From positions 62,001-126,000 of the forward strand of contig NZ_JALEGS010000061.1 in assembly GCF_022763345.1 (NCBI RefSeq): a stretch of 64,000 nt of DNA, given 5' to 3'. Position numbers and translations under genes: made by a program. The DNA comes from Phaeodactylibacter sp. GTDB lineage: Bacteria; Bacteroidota; Bacteroidia; Chitinophagales; Saprospiraceae. Shown here piece by piece: positions 43,667 through 50,731 of the stretch (position 1 is its first letter; each line of letters begins with the position of its first letter). Below the pieces are notes generated by a model. That model was not told the DNA's origin, made no database searches, and was given only the letters and a program-made list of their open reading frames with translations.

Positions 43667-44427
43667 CTACTATCTTTATCGGGATTTTTTTGATGCTATT
43701 GCTGGCGCTGGCCTTCGTATTGTTCTTTTATTTCTCCCAGCGAAAATTTCAGGTCCAGCAGATCCTTGCCCAGGAGCGGGAGATCAAACACAGGGAGCAG
43801 TTACTGCTTGCCAGTATCAAAACCCAGGAAGAAGAAAGGCAACGCCTAGCCCGTGAGCTGCACGATGAGGTAGGCTCCAAGCTCAATGTGATCAATCTGG
43901 GCTTGCATCAGCTGAAAAAGCAGGGCGCAGCGCCCGAGGCACAGCAGTCTTTTAAGGACCTCTTTGGGCTGGTCCGTAAGACCACAGAGACCACCCGGCG
44001 TATCGCCCACGATTTGCTGCCACCAACGTTGGAAAAATTCGGGCTGCCCATGGCGCTGGAAGAGTTGTGCGATCAGTACCGGCAATCGTCACCGGTAATG
44101 CTGGAGTACGAATTTTCAGAAAGTGGTAGTCAGCTTGACGCATTGGTCGCACTCAATTTCTTCCGGGTAGCCCAGGAGTTGCTGTCGAATGCCTACAAGT
44201 ACAGTCAGGCCACTGCTATCAAAATTACGCTCCACCTGAAGCCTAATGCGCTGGAGTTGACCTACCAGGACAACGGTATTGGCTTTGACCCCAATGCCCG
44301 GGGCCAGCAAAAAGGGATGGGGCTGAAAAATATAGAAAGCCGTATGCGTACCATACGGGCTGATTACCGATTGGATAGCGCGCCTGGAAGGGGAACCGCC
44401 TTCACGGCACAAAAAACATGGTCATGA
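43633..44427 (+). CDS. Sensor histidine kinase (HisKA_3 type), NarX/DegS-like
   Basis: 264 residues. One membrane helix (about 10-33), a short coiled coil, then the dimerisation domain with the phospho-acceptor His in RLARELHDEVGSKL near residue 75. The ATPase part has N-box AQELLSNAYKYSQA, G1 DNGIGFD and G2 GMGLKNIESR. Such kinases autophosphorylate and pass phosphate to NarL-type regulators; the partner is encoded next, overlapping by 10 bp. No periplasmic sensor domain is present, so the signal may come through the preceding membrane protein. Confidence 0.95.
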   Translation: MDTTPAQTEILTTIFIGIFLMLLLALAFVLFFYFSQRKFQVQQILAQEREIKHREQLLLASIKTQEEERQRLARELHDEVGSKLNVINLGLHQLKKQGAAPEAQQSFKDLFGLVRKTTETTRRIAHDLLPPTLEKFGLPMALEELCDQYRQSSPVMLEYEFSESGSQLDALVALNFFRVAQELLSNAYKYSQATAIKITLHLKPNALELTYQDNGIGFDPNARGQQKGMGLKNIESRMRTIRADYRLDSAPGRGTAFTAQKTWS

Positions 44428-45089
44428 GGATTGCTCTGGCAGACGACGAAGCACTCTTCCGTAGAGGCATTGCGCTTATACTGGAAGAAATGGAGGATAC
44501 GGAGATCGTTTTTGAAGCGGACAACGGACAGTCCATGCTGGATCAATTAGCCCGCGCTCCAGTGCAGCCGGATGTGCTGCTACTCGATCTGAACATGCCG
44601 GTCCTGAATGGCGTGGATGCGGCAAAGGCGCTTCGGGAACAATACCCGGAGCTCAGGTTTATCGTACTGACTACCTATTTTTCCAAATCTTTCGTACTGA
44701 GCATGCTGGAGCTTGGGGCCGCGGCATATTTGCCTAAAAATGCCACGCCCGAACTGATGCAAACCACCGTGCGGGAAGTGGTTGAGAAAGGCTTTTTTTA
44801 CAATGACGAAGTCCTGGCGATCATCCGCGAAAATATGGTGAAACCTACACGGCAAAAACTCAGCAAGCCTTTCCAGCCCAACCTCACCGCCCGCGAAAGA
44901 GAAGTGCTGCAACTCATTTGCGAAGAACACACCACACCGGAAATCGCTGAGCAGCTCTTCATCTCCACGCGCACGGTGGAGGGGCACCGAAACAATCTCC
45001 TGTCCAAATTGCAGTGCCGTAACACAGCCGGGCTCGTGGTTGTCGCATTACAGGAAGGGCTGGTCGAGATTAAACGCTTCCGCTTTTAA
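44418..45089 (+). CDS. Response regulator, NarL/FixJ family
   Basis: 223 residues. Receiver domain at 1-120: acidic pocket ADDEALF, phospho-acceptor Asp in LLLDLNMPVLNG near residue 57, switch residues in LTTYFSKSF and LPKNA. The LuxR-type HTH is at about 155-215: LTAREREVLQLICEE, then TTPEIAEQLFISTRTVEGHR. It is phosphorylated by the kinase upstream and then binds DNA. Last gene of the operon 42465-45089. Target genes are unknown. Confidence 0.96.
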   Translation: MVMRIALADDEALFRRGIALILEEMEDTEIVFEADNGQSMLDQLARAPVQPDVLLLDLNMPVLNGVDAAKALREQYPELRFIVLTTYFSKSFVLSMLELGAAAYLPKNATPELMQTTVREVVEKGFFYNDEVLAIIRENMVKPTRQKLSKPFQPNLTAREREVLQLICEEHTTPEIAEQLFISTRTVEGHRNNLLSKLQCRNTAGLVVVALQEGLVEIKRFRF

Positions 45090-45212
45090 ACGCTCTATTG
45101 CACAAATCAAAATTAAGCGGAAAAATAGCACCCCATCTGCTACCTTTGTTCACATTGTTAATCAGGCAAGCTGTATGCCTGCTAGTGGATGGAGCCGTAA
45201 ATGCCTGACCAC

Positions 45213-45554
45213 TTAATGTGTAGCATTTGCAAGGGCTTCAGGGGCATGAAAACTAGCAAGTAATACCGTCCGCTCTGAATCGCTGGCGTACCGCTGTCCG
45301 TGGATTTGAGTCCCATCTCGCATGGTATACGTTACCGCCTCAGATGTATTTGGCTGTTCAAAGCCCATATCTGCGATGTCTTTTGGTGAAGGTGTAGCAG
45401 TAAATGGTGTGGCAAAGGAAGGCTCGGGCAAGGCAATCAGTTGCAGCGCATCCTGTACTGCCTGAATACTGTCAGTTGTAGTTTGGGCTTAGGTAGCAGC
45501 GCAGGTTGATAATATGAAAAAGAAGCCATAAAGCCGGATGATTGAAGTTTTCAT
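45213..45554 (-). pseudogene. Decayed exported-protein gene with in-frame stop
   Basis: From ATG 45554 the minus strand reads a signal peptide (MKTSIIRLYGFFFILSTCAA), then a TAA at 45489-45491, then continues in the same frame AQTTTDSIQAVQDALQLIA to MRDGTQIHGQRYASDSERT and a stop at 45213. The second part is coding-like and resembles the N-terminus of an alpha/beta hydrolase (DG-x-x-IHG before a beta strand), but the nucleophile elbow and the rest are missing. So the gene has both a nonsense mutation and a truncated 3' end. A palindrome identical to that near the TonB gene lies 127 bp upstream. Confidence 0.6.
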
Positions 45555-45680
45555 AATGAATGTGTTTTTCCGGTTTATCGAATGGAGTGGGGGGGAAATC
45601 ACAAACAAGCATTCTTTTTTTATTTGATTCGTCGGGTCAGTGGTGGGAATAATGCCTTTGTTTTGATTCTGCGTGTATTA

Positions 45681-45701
45681 GAGATGCTAACATAGCATCT
45701 C
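45681..45701. promoter_or_regulatory. 21-bp palindromic operator candidate (Zur/Fur-like), copy 2
   Basis: GAGATGCTA-N3-TAGCATCTC, identical arms to the copy at 17071-17091, with complementary centre. It sits upstream of the pseudogene starting at 45554 and downstream of the DUF2911 gene. The pseudogene may be a lost member of the same regulon. Confidence 0.55.
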
Positions 45702-45734
45702 TATTCACTTTCAACTTTGGATGGCTGCACCATG

Positions 45735-45771
45735 AAAAATCCCGCATTTTGAACCATTCAAAATGCGGGAT
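45735..45771 (-). terminator. Rho-independent terminator for the DUF2911 gene
   Basis: 14-bp perfect stem, ATCCCGCATTTTGA (45739-45752) and TCAAAATGCGGGAT (45758-45771), 5-base loop, with a short T-run on the minus strand. It lies 29 bp after the stop. Confidence 0.8.
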
Positions 45772-45799
45772 AAATAGCGCGTAACACTATAATCTGTGC

Positions 45800-46903
45800 T
45801 TACTCAGATTTAATGGTAATCGGAAGGCGTGCCATGGTGTTTTCCCAGCCAACAACCAATTCGATTTGGTTATCACCTTTCTCGACGAATGTCATGGAAA
45901 GGGCTTCGAGTGTTTCCGGTGTTTTCTCGGTAGGTGCTACCACCTTCACGACGTTATCCTCCTCATTGTGGTTGGGTGGGCCCCAGGACTGTACATTCTT
46001 ATGGATAATGAACTCCCAGTTGCCTTTATTGACGGTGGCAAAGAGCCCGTAACGGCCCGCCTCAATATCGGTACCCCCAATGGTCACATTCTTGAAGAAA
46101 GTCAGTTCTGTGGTTTCATTCGCGCCTACACGCCACATGCTTCCGTATTTCAATAAGCCTCCAAAAATGGTCCGGCCTTTCATTTGTGGGCGGGAATATA
46201 CAGCGCGAACCAGTGGCTCATTAGCCGCGAGCTCCGCTTCTTCCACGTAGTTGCGTAAGCGGGACATATTAGGATACTGCACCAAATCCATCGGGCTGGT
46301 GTCTTCGCCTGACATGATCGGTGGATTGAGGTTGATGGGCAACGCGGCACGGGTTTGGTCCCATTCCAAAACCATATTTACGTTGTAATCGTCAATTTTT
46401 TGAAAGCCTATGGTGAAGTATTCACGCACATCAGCTACTGAAGTGGTGGGTACAGATACCGCAGCGATGTCTTTAGTAATGTCGCGGTTTTCAGCACCAC
46501 CGATGAAGCGCTCCTGCGAGATTTTGATGATCCACTGCTGTGGATAAGGCTGTGCAAACATAGTATAGGTGCCGGCCGGGATATAGGTTCCGCCAATTTC
46601 CACAGGCTGGAAAAAGGTCACTTCTGTAGCTTCATTGGCTCCCAGGCGCCAGTCTTGTCCCCAGGGCACCAGTTCGCCAAAGATTTCACGGCCTTTCTTC
46701 TGAGGACGGCAGTACAACACCTTGATTTGCTGAACCCGGTCGGGGTCAGCTGCATCCAGATAGTTTTGGAAGGCTGCAGCGCGCGGATAGTGCGCCGCGT
46801 CCATTGGGCTTGGGTCCATGCCGGAAAATTTGAGATCCTGGGCATCTAACCCCATACTGGTCCCCAGCATTAAAAAAATAAACAGAAGGATGTTAAGCTT
46901 CAT
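45800..46903 (-). CDS. Secreted protein with two DUF2911 domains
   Basis: 367 residues with a signal peptide (MKLNILLFIFLMLGTSMGLD). DUF2911 occurs twice, at about 30-190 and 200-365. Each copy has PMD-x-x-x-YP, VxYxRPQxKGRxIFG (VLYCRPQKKGREIFGELVPW; VYSRPQMKGRTIFGGLLKY), WRxGANExTExTFF, and an IxAGxYxxFA turn. The family is common in Bacteroidota and its function is unknown; an extracellular or periplasmic sandwich fold is likely. Tandem duplication within one chain is the main oddity. No operon partner. Confidence 0.9.
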   Translation of the reverse strand: MKLNILLFIFLMLGTSMGLDAQDLKFSGMDPSPMDAAHYPRAAAFQNYLDAADPDRVQQIKVLYCRPQKKGREIFGELVPWGQDWRLGANEATEVTFFQPVEIGGTYIPAGTYTMFAQPYPQQWIIKISQERFIGGAENRDITKDIAAVSVPTTSVADVREYFTIGFQKIDDYNVNMVLEWDQTRAALPINLNPPIMSGEDTSPMDLVQYPNMSRLRNYVEEAELAANEPLVRAVYSRPQMKGRTIFGGLLKYGSMWRVGANETTELTFFKNVTIGGTDIEAGRYGLFATVNKGNWEFIIHKNVQSWGPPNHNEEDNVVKVVAPTEKTPETLEALSMTFVEKGDNQIELVVGWENTMARLPITIKSE

Positions 46904-46947
46904 TGGTTGATTTAGATTTGATGAATTTATAGGGTAAAAGTAGGGAA

Positions 46948-47153
46948 TTATGTGTGACTTAGGTTAGTGCTGCAGGACTTCCCCAACGATTTGTCTATTC
47001 CTTGCCTTATCGGCTCGGATACGGTCTGCTTAAGGTGTCGGGGCATATGCTCCGGTTCAATCCAGGCCCGGGCTCGAGGTCCAGCCCCAGCTCAGAAAAT
47101 TCCTTTTTGAGCGCCTGGTTCTGCTGGTAGGGTGTGATTTCTTTGGTTTTCAT
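46948..47153 (-). pseudogene. Frameshifted small gene remnant downstream of the SecB-like gene
   Basis: From ATG 47153 the minus strand reads MKTKEITPYQQNQALKKEFS and on to about residue 28, in a plausible coding pattern. It then turns to a different frame that reads WIEPEHMPRHLKQTVSEPIR, with a stop at 46948. The first frame alone stops at 47007 after 48 codons with no coding-like composition at its end. A single indel near 47070 would join them. I do not recognise the family. Confidence 0.4.
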
Positions 47154-47189
47154 GGTTTTGGGGAGGGTGGGTTCAGCAAGCTCTTCCGG

Positions 47190-47606
47190 TCAGCTATCTC
47201 TTTTTTGCTGAAAGGCCTGGAAATTCACGATAGGTAGGATGACCGGGCTGGGCATACTTGATTCCAGCGTCAGATGCCGTATGACCTGCCTGACATAAGG
47301 GTAAATAATTGCAGGTCCATTTACTTTTGCAAATTGTTCGACATTCATTTTTGTACCGCCCTCACTCGGCTTATTGATGCTGAACTCACCAACCATACGG
47401 ACGGCTAGCGTTAGCTCTTCAGGTTGATTGCTATCCGACACCTTGACCTCTACGAATACGATAATACTCTCGTCGCTGGCGTTAAAACTGGTGTTGATAT
47501 CAACAGAGAGCTTGTCTGAAGGTTGAAAGCCAATGGTTTTCAACTCGAAAATAGACTTAACTAAAGACACTCTATTTAGCCGAAACTGTGTATTTTCTTT
47601 GCTCAT
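47190..47606 (-). CDS. SecB-like chaperone of a toxin-antitoxin-chaperone-like operon
   Basis: 138 residues, short for an E. coli SecB but within the range of SecB-like proteins. The SecB signature is in the C-terminal half: AVRMVGEFSI, then NGPAIIYPYVRQVIRHLTL, then SPVILPIVNFQAF, close to the classic PYAREVIS/LPPINF blocks. SecB holds unfolded proteins. In toxin-antitoxin-chaperone systems a SecB-like protein protects the antitoxin through a C-terminal addiction tail. Here it is the last of three overlapping genes (its start and the previous stop share a base), which supports that role rather than general export. Confidence 0.8.
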   Translation of the reverse strand: MSKENTQFRLNRVSLVKSIFELKTIGFQPSDKLSVDINTSFNASDESIIVFVEVKVSDSNQPEELTLAVRMVGEFSINKPSEGGTKMNVEQFAKVNGPAIIYPYVRQVIRHLTLESSMPSPVILPIVNFQAFQQKRDS

Positions 47607-48037
47607 TAGGCTGCTAAGCTATATTGTTCAGAAGTAGCAGTTTCAAACTCAGGTGATGTAAGACCCTCAAATTCAGGGATGTGCTCTATGGACGAGTAGC
47701 CAATTTCATACCCTTCTTGTTCTAATTCCTCACCAGAAGCAGAAAAAGCTTGAATAGGTTCAGGAATATATACTAACTGTGGTTGTTTAAGCTGAATGAG
47801 AGAATCTGTTGATACGATACAAAAATCCTCTTCTGTAGTACGAGCTACCTCTGCAAGCCAAAGCTCGTTAAGCCCAGCCTCAAAATCCAGAAAAGCATCA
47901 GATTCATAAACCTGCTGCGGTGTGACTTTTACAAAATGTGTACATGAGCATTCGTCATACTGATAGGAAATACTAACATCAGGAAAGCTCTTGATAAGAC
48001 CTTGATACACTGTTTCTAGGAATACTCTAATACTCAT
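47606..48037 (-). CDS. Protein of unknown function with hydrophobic/acidic tail, middle gene of SecB operon
   Basis: 143 residues. The first 85 form a compact alpha/beta domain (MSIRVFLETVYQGLIKSFPD, ISYQYDECSCTHFVKVTPQQ, FCIVSTDSLIQLKQP) of a type I have seen in small Bacteroidota proteins but cannot name. The remaining roughly 55 residues are a low-complexity tail with many Glu, Ser, Ile, Tyr and Phe (EELEQEGYEIGYSSIEHIPE). Such a tail is what a chaperone-addiction (ChAD) segment would look like. The stop overlaps the SecB start by one base, and the start overlaps the HEPN-like gene. Role as antitoxin is inferred. Confidence 0.6.
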   Translation of the reverse strand: MSIRVFLETVYQGLIKSFPDVSISYQYDECSCTHFVKVTPQQVYESDAFLDFEAGLNELWLAEVARTTEEDFCIVSTDSLIQLKQPQLVYIPEPIQAFSASGEELEQEGYEIGYSSIEHIPEFEGLTSPEFETATSEQYSLAA

Positions 48038-48450
48038 AGGTTTGTGGTTTCCTTTATTATTCTTCTGAAAGCCTCCAAGTATTGCTTCACCTTTTCAATG
48101 TCGGCTATGGAAACTTTCTCGTCTTCGTAGTCTGACTTTTGCCGGATAGCCTTAAGCTGCTTTAACTGCCGGTTGATTTTGGTAATATCCCTTGCTCTTT
48201 TCTTGAATGTTCCTGCAAGACATCCAACACACTCACTTATAAAAAGATTATGGGTGCCACTTGTTCTTGTATTAAGTTCAGCATACCGATTCGTGTAATG
48301 CTCTTTGAGGATGAAAATCAGTTTTTGATAACATGAATAGTATGCACAATGTACTGCTGCCGTATGAAAGTTGGCATTTTCAGTCTCTCCATGCTCCGTC
48401 AGTAATAAAAAGGTACAATAATTATCATGAGATTTACTGAGCAGCGACAT
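48034..48450 (-). CDS. HEPN-like domain protein, first gene of SecB operon
   Basis: 138 residues, all-helical by composition. It fits the HEPN/UPF0332 pattern: AAVHCAYYSCYQKLIFIL as the first long helix with its AYYA-type core, THNLF in the middle, then LKAIRQKSDYED followed by a final helix VKQYLEAFRRI. The R-x4-6-H RNase motif is not seen; the equivalent segment is RQKSDY. So it is either a non-catalytic HEPN protein or one with altered active site. By order it would be the toxin of a toxin-antitoxin-chaperone unit, its stop overlapping the next start by 4 bp. Confidence 0.6.
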   Translation of the reverse strand: MSLLSKSHDNYCTFLLLTEHGETENANFHTAAVHCAYYSCYQKLIFILKEHYTNRYAELNTRTSGTHNLFISECVGCLAGTFKKRARDITKINRQLKQLKAIRQKSDYEDEKVSIADIEKVKQYLEAFRRIIKETTNL

Positions 48451-48722
48451 TTACAATACAATTTTTTTGGAGACTAGGTTTCCCACTTTTGATTTCAATG
48501 TGATTGTCAAGCTATATTTACAGCTATTAAACTTATGGCTAATTGGTGACACTTTTTCTTTTGTTTTAAACATTAACACTATTGCAGCAAAAGTCAATGG
48601 AGTAAAAAAAACACACTGTTTTAAACCCCTCACCCTACCTCCTCATACAACGCCCCCTGAAATCCAATAAACAGCTCCCGGATTGCCCTTAGCCCGCTCT
48701 GCCGAGACATCTAAAGGGAGCA

Positions 48723-49364
48723 CTATGCCCAAAATTGGGCGGGCTCTATGAAACACGCTGTATCGATAAAATAAAGTAATCCCTTTTGTGTTAATACATT
48801 TTCATCATGGAGGTCTTCAATGATTATTCCCAGTTCGGGGTGGCGATAATCATGTTTTCTTGAATGGATAAAGCCATTAGCAGTCATGAAACTTTTTACG
48901 CCTTCCAAATCAGTAATTTCGTCTGCTTTGACGAAGGGCTGTTCCACCACAGAGAATAAAGTATCTTCTGCCCAATGAAAACCAAGTAGGTGATAAGCCG
49001 TATCTGAAAAGAAGTAATTGTGCAACAACAGGTTATGAAAATAATCCTCCCAGGATGCATAGTAAATAGCATCGTTTAACTTGATCACACTCTTGTCATC
49101 GTTAATGTAGACTTTTTGTTCGGCTCCTGCGGAAACAAAGGCTTCTTGATTGATATCATCAATTATGAGTTCGCTTTGCCGGGCAAATTCGAGTAGTCTC
49201 TTTGCTTCTTTTGGTTTGTTTTCGTGTTTTTCTTCAGCCATTGGGCTTGCTCTTTTGCCGCTTCCAAGGTGACGGGCGACTGCTTGGATAAGCGCATCAT
49301 AGCCAAAGCCACTCTTTCCTGAAATGAGATGTTGTAATTCATATTTTATCTGATTGATGTTCAT
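48723..49364 (-). CDS. Small protein kinase-like protein (polyvalent-protein kinase type)
   Basis: 213 residues. The N-terminal 45 residues are a short helical domain. From about 75 a compact kinase fold is visible: GAEQKVYIN in place of the glycine loop, the Lys of SVIKLND, catalytic Asp in IIIEDLHDENVL near residue 190, and metal Asp in YFIDTA. This is the pattern of the Kinase-PolyVal family found in phage and conjugative-element polyvalent proteins. Substrate unknown. It lies between the SecB operon and the nuclease operon in an AT-rich segment, consistent with a mobile-element origin. Confidence 0.7.
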   Translation of the reverse strand: MNINQIKYELQHLISGKSGFGYDALIQAVARHLGSGKRASPMAEEKHENKPKEAKRLLEFARQSELIIDDINQEAFVSAGAEQKVYINDDKSVIKLNDAIYYASWEDYFHNLLLHNYFFSDTAYHLLGFHWAEDTLFSVVEQPFVKADEITDLEGVKSFMTANGFIHSRKHDYRHPELGIIIEDLHDENVLTQKGLLYFIDTACFIEPAQFWA

Positions 49365-49522
49365 TGATTGAAACAGATTTGGGGGTAAATTCCGAACGAA
49401 TGAACCTGCAAAATAACCTTTTAGTAATTAATATTAGTTAATCCACGTACCTGCGTACTTGTTTTCCTGAAATCAAGTTTGTAAAGTTGGTGTGCCCTGT
49501 AATTATTGAACATCCTCCCCTG

Positions 49523-50731
49523 TTACTGCATCAACCGCGCCGCCCCCACATCATAATAATACTCCCCAATCGTCCCATCCATAACCTTCTCCACCATCTC
49601 ATCAATCACAAAAAGCGGCACCAAAAACCACTCCCGCACCCGTACCGGCTTCCCAAACCGGTCTTTGATCTCAATGTCAATCCGGGCGTGATCGAAGAAT
49701 TGGTGGATGAGCTTCTCCAGCTTGAAACGATTGATGTTGGCGAGCTGATAGGTGGCGACGACTTCCACATCTGCCATCAGGAAGGTGGGCTCATTTTTGG
49801 CATTGGCAATCCGGCGTTTCACATCGCTGATGGTGACGCCGATCTTGTGGATGACGTCCCGGCTTTCCTGTATCGTTGGGTGGTCGGACTGACTGCGCAG
49901 GACGTAGATGGTGCCGGTGGCTACATCGTCTTCGCTGCTTTGATCCGAGAATAGCCCGCCCAGCTTGGGGTCGGTAAGGAAGCGGCTCGTCTCGTCTTTG
50001 TACATGGCACGGATGAGCGACCGTAGCAGGATGTTGCTTTCCATACCGTTGGAGTAGATGACGCGCAGCCTTGCGTCTTCTTCCCCGTTTGGGGCTTTGA
50101 AGGACTCCCCAACCTCGGCGATGTACGCCATCTGTCCGCCCACAATTACAAACTGGGCTTTCTTCAAATCGGTCTTGGTAAAGCCCGAATCTTTACGGAA
50201 CTGAATGGTTTCCCGTATGCCACTATCCAGCTCCTGCTGTACTCGCTCAAAGAGGGGCTTGAATTGGTCAAAATCCTCGCAGCGCGTACGGTTGGCCATT
50301 TCTTCCACGGCTCGTTTGTCGGCGCTCGACCGGACGTGCTTCAGGCGGGTGATGGAGGAATCGTCTTTCACCTCTACGCCCAGCTCTTGCAGCAGGGTGT
50401 CGTCGTCTATGTCATCGGGTATGGAATGGCCGGAGGCTGGCTCAGCGGTGAGCAGGTTTTGGGTGTCCAGGTCTTTGAGTAATTCTACACATTCTTTTTG
50501 GGCGCGGATCCGGTCGAGGCGTACCGCGTACAGGCGCTCGAAGATGTCCCGCTCTTCACCGTGCTGTGGCGGCCGCCCGTGTTCTTCCACAAACTTCTGG
50601 ATTTCCTCGAAACCGGCTATAATGCGCTCTTCCCGGGCGGTGTACTTTTTGACGGCCTTCGCCTCAACTTCTACGCCGAGTTCTGCCAGCAGGTCTTCAT
50701 CCTCTTTCGTAAGCTTGTCTTTCTTAGCCAT
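49523..50731 (-). CDS. GIY-YIG nuclease family protein of a methyltransferase-helicase operon
   Basis: 402 residues. The N-terminal 230 residues are charged and helical, with two related DxDLLxELGVEV segments at the start and near residue 110. The C-terminal part is a GIY-YIG domain of the MUG113/T5orf172 kind: GTIYVLRSQS as the GIY strand, HKIGVTISDVKRRIANAK as the YIG strand and Arg, and LEKLIHQFFDHARI with the ligand Glu. It probably cuts DNA. The start overlaps the helicase stop by 8 bp, and both follow the methyltransferase gene, so it is the likely nuclease of a restriction-type system. Confidence 0.85.
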   Translation of the reverse strand: MAKKDKLTKEDEDLLAELGVEVEAKAVKKYTAREERIIAGFEEIQKFVEEHGRPPQHGEERDIFERLYAVRLDRIRAQKECVELLKDLDTQNLLTAEPASGHSIPDDIDDDTLLQELGVEVKDDSSITRLKHVRSSADKRAVEEMANRTRCEDFDQFKPLFERVQQELDSGIRETIQFRKDSGFTKTDLKKAQFVIVGGQMAYIAEVGESFKAPNGEEDARLRVIYSNGMESNILLRSLIRAMYKDETSRFLTDPKLGGLFSDQSSEDDVATGTIYVLRSQSDHPTIQESRDVIHKIGVTISDVKRRIANAKNEPTFLMADVEVVATYQLANINRFKLEKLIHQFFDHARIDIEIKDRFGKPVRVREWFLVPLFVIDEMVEKVMDGTIGEYYYDVGAARLMQ

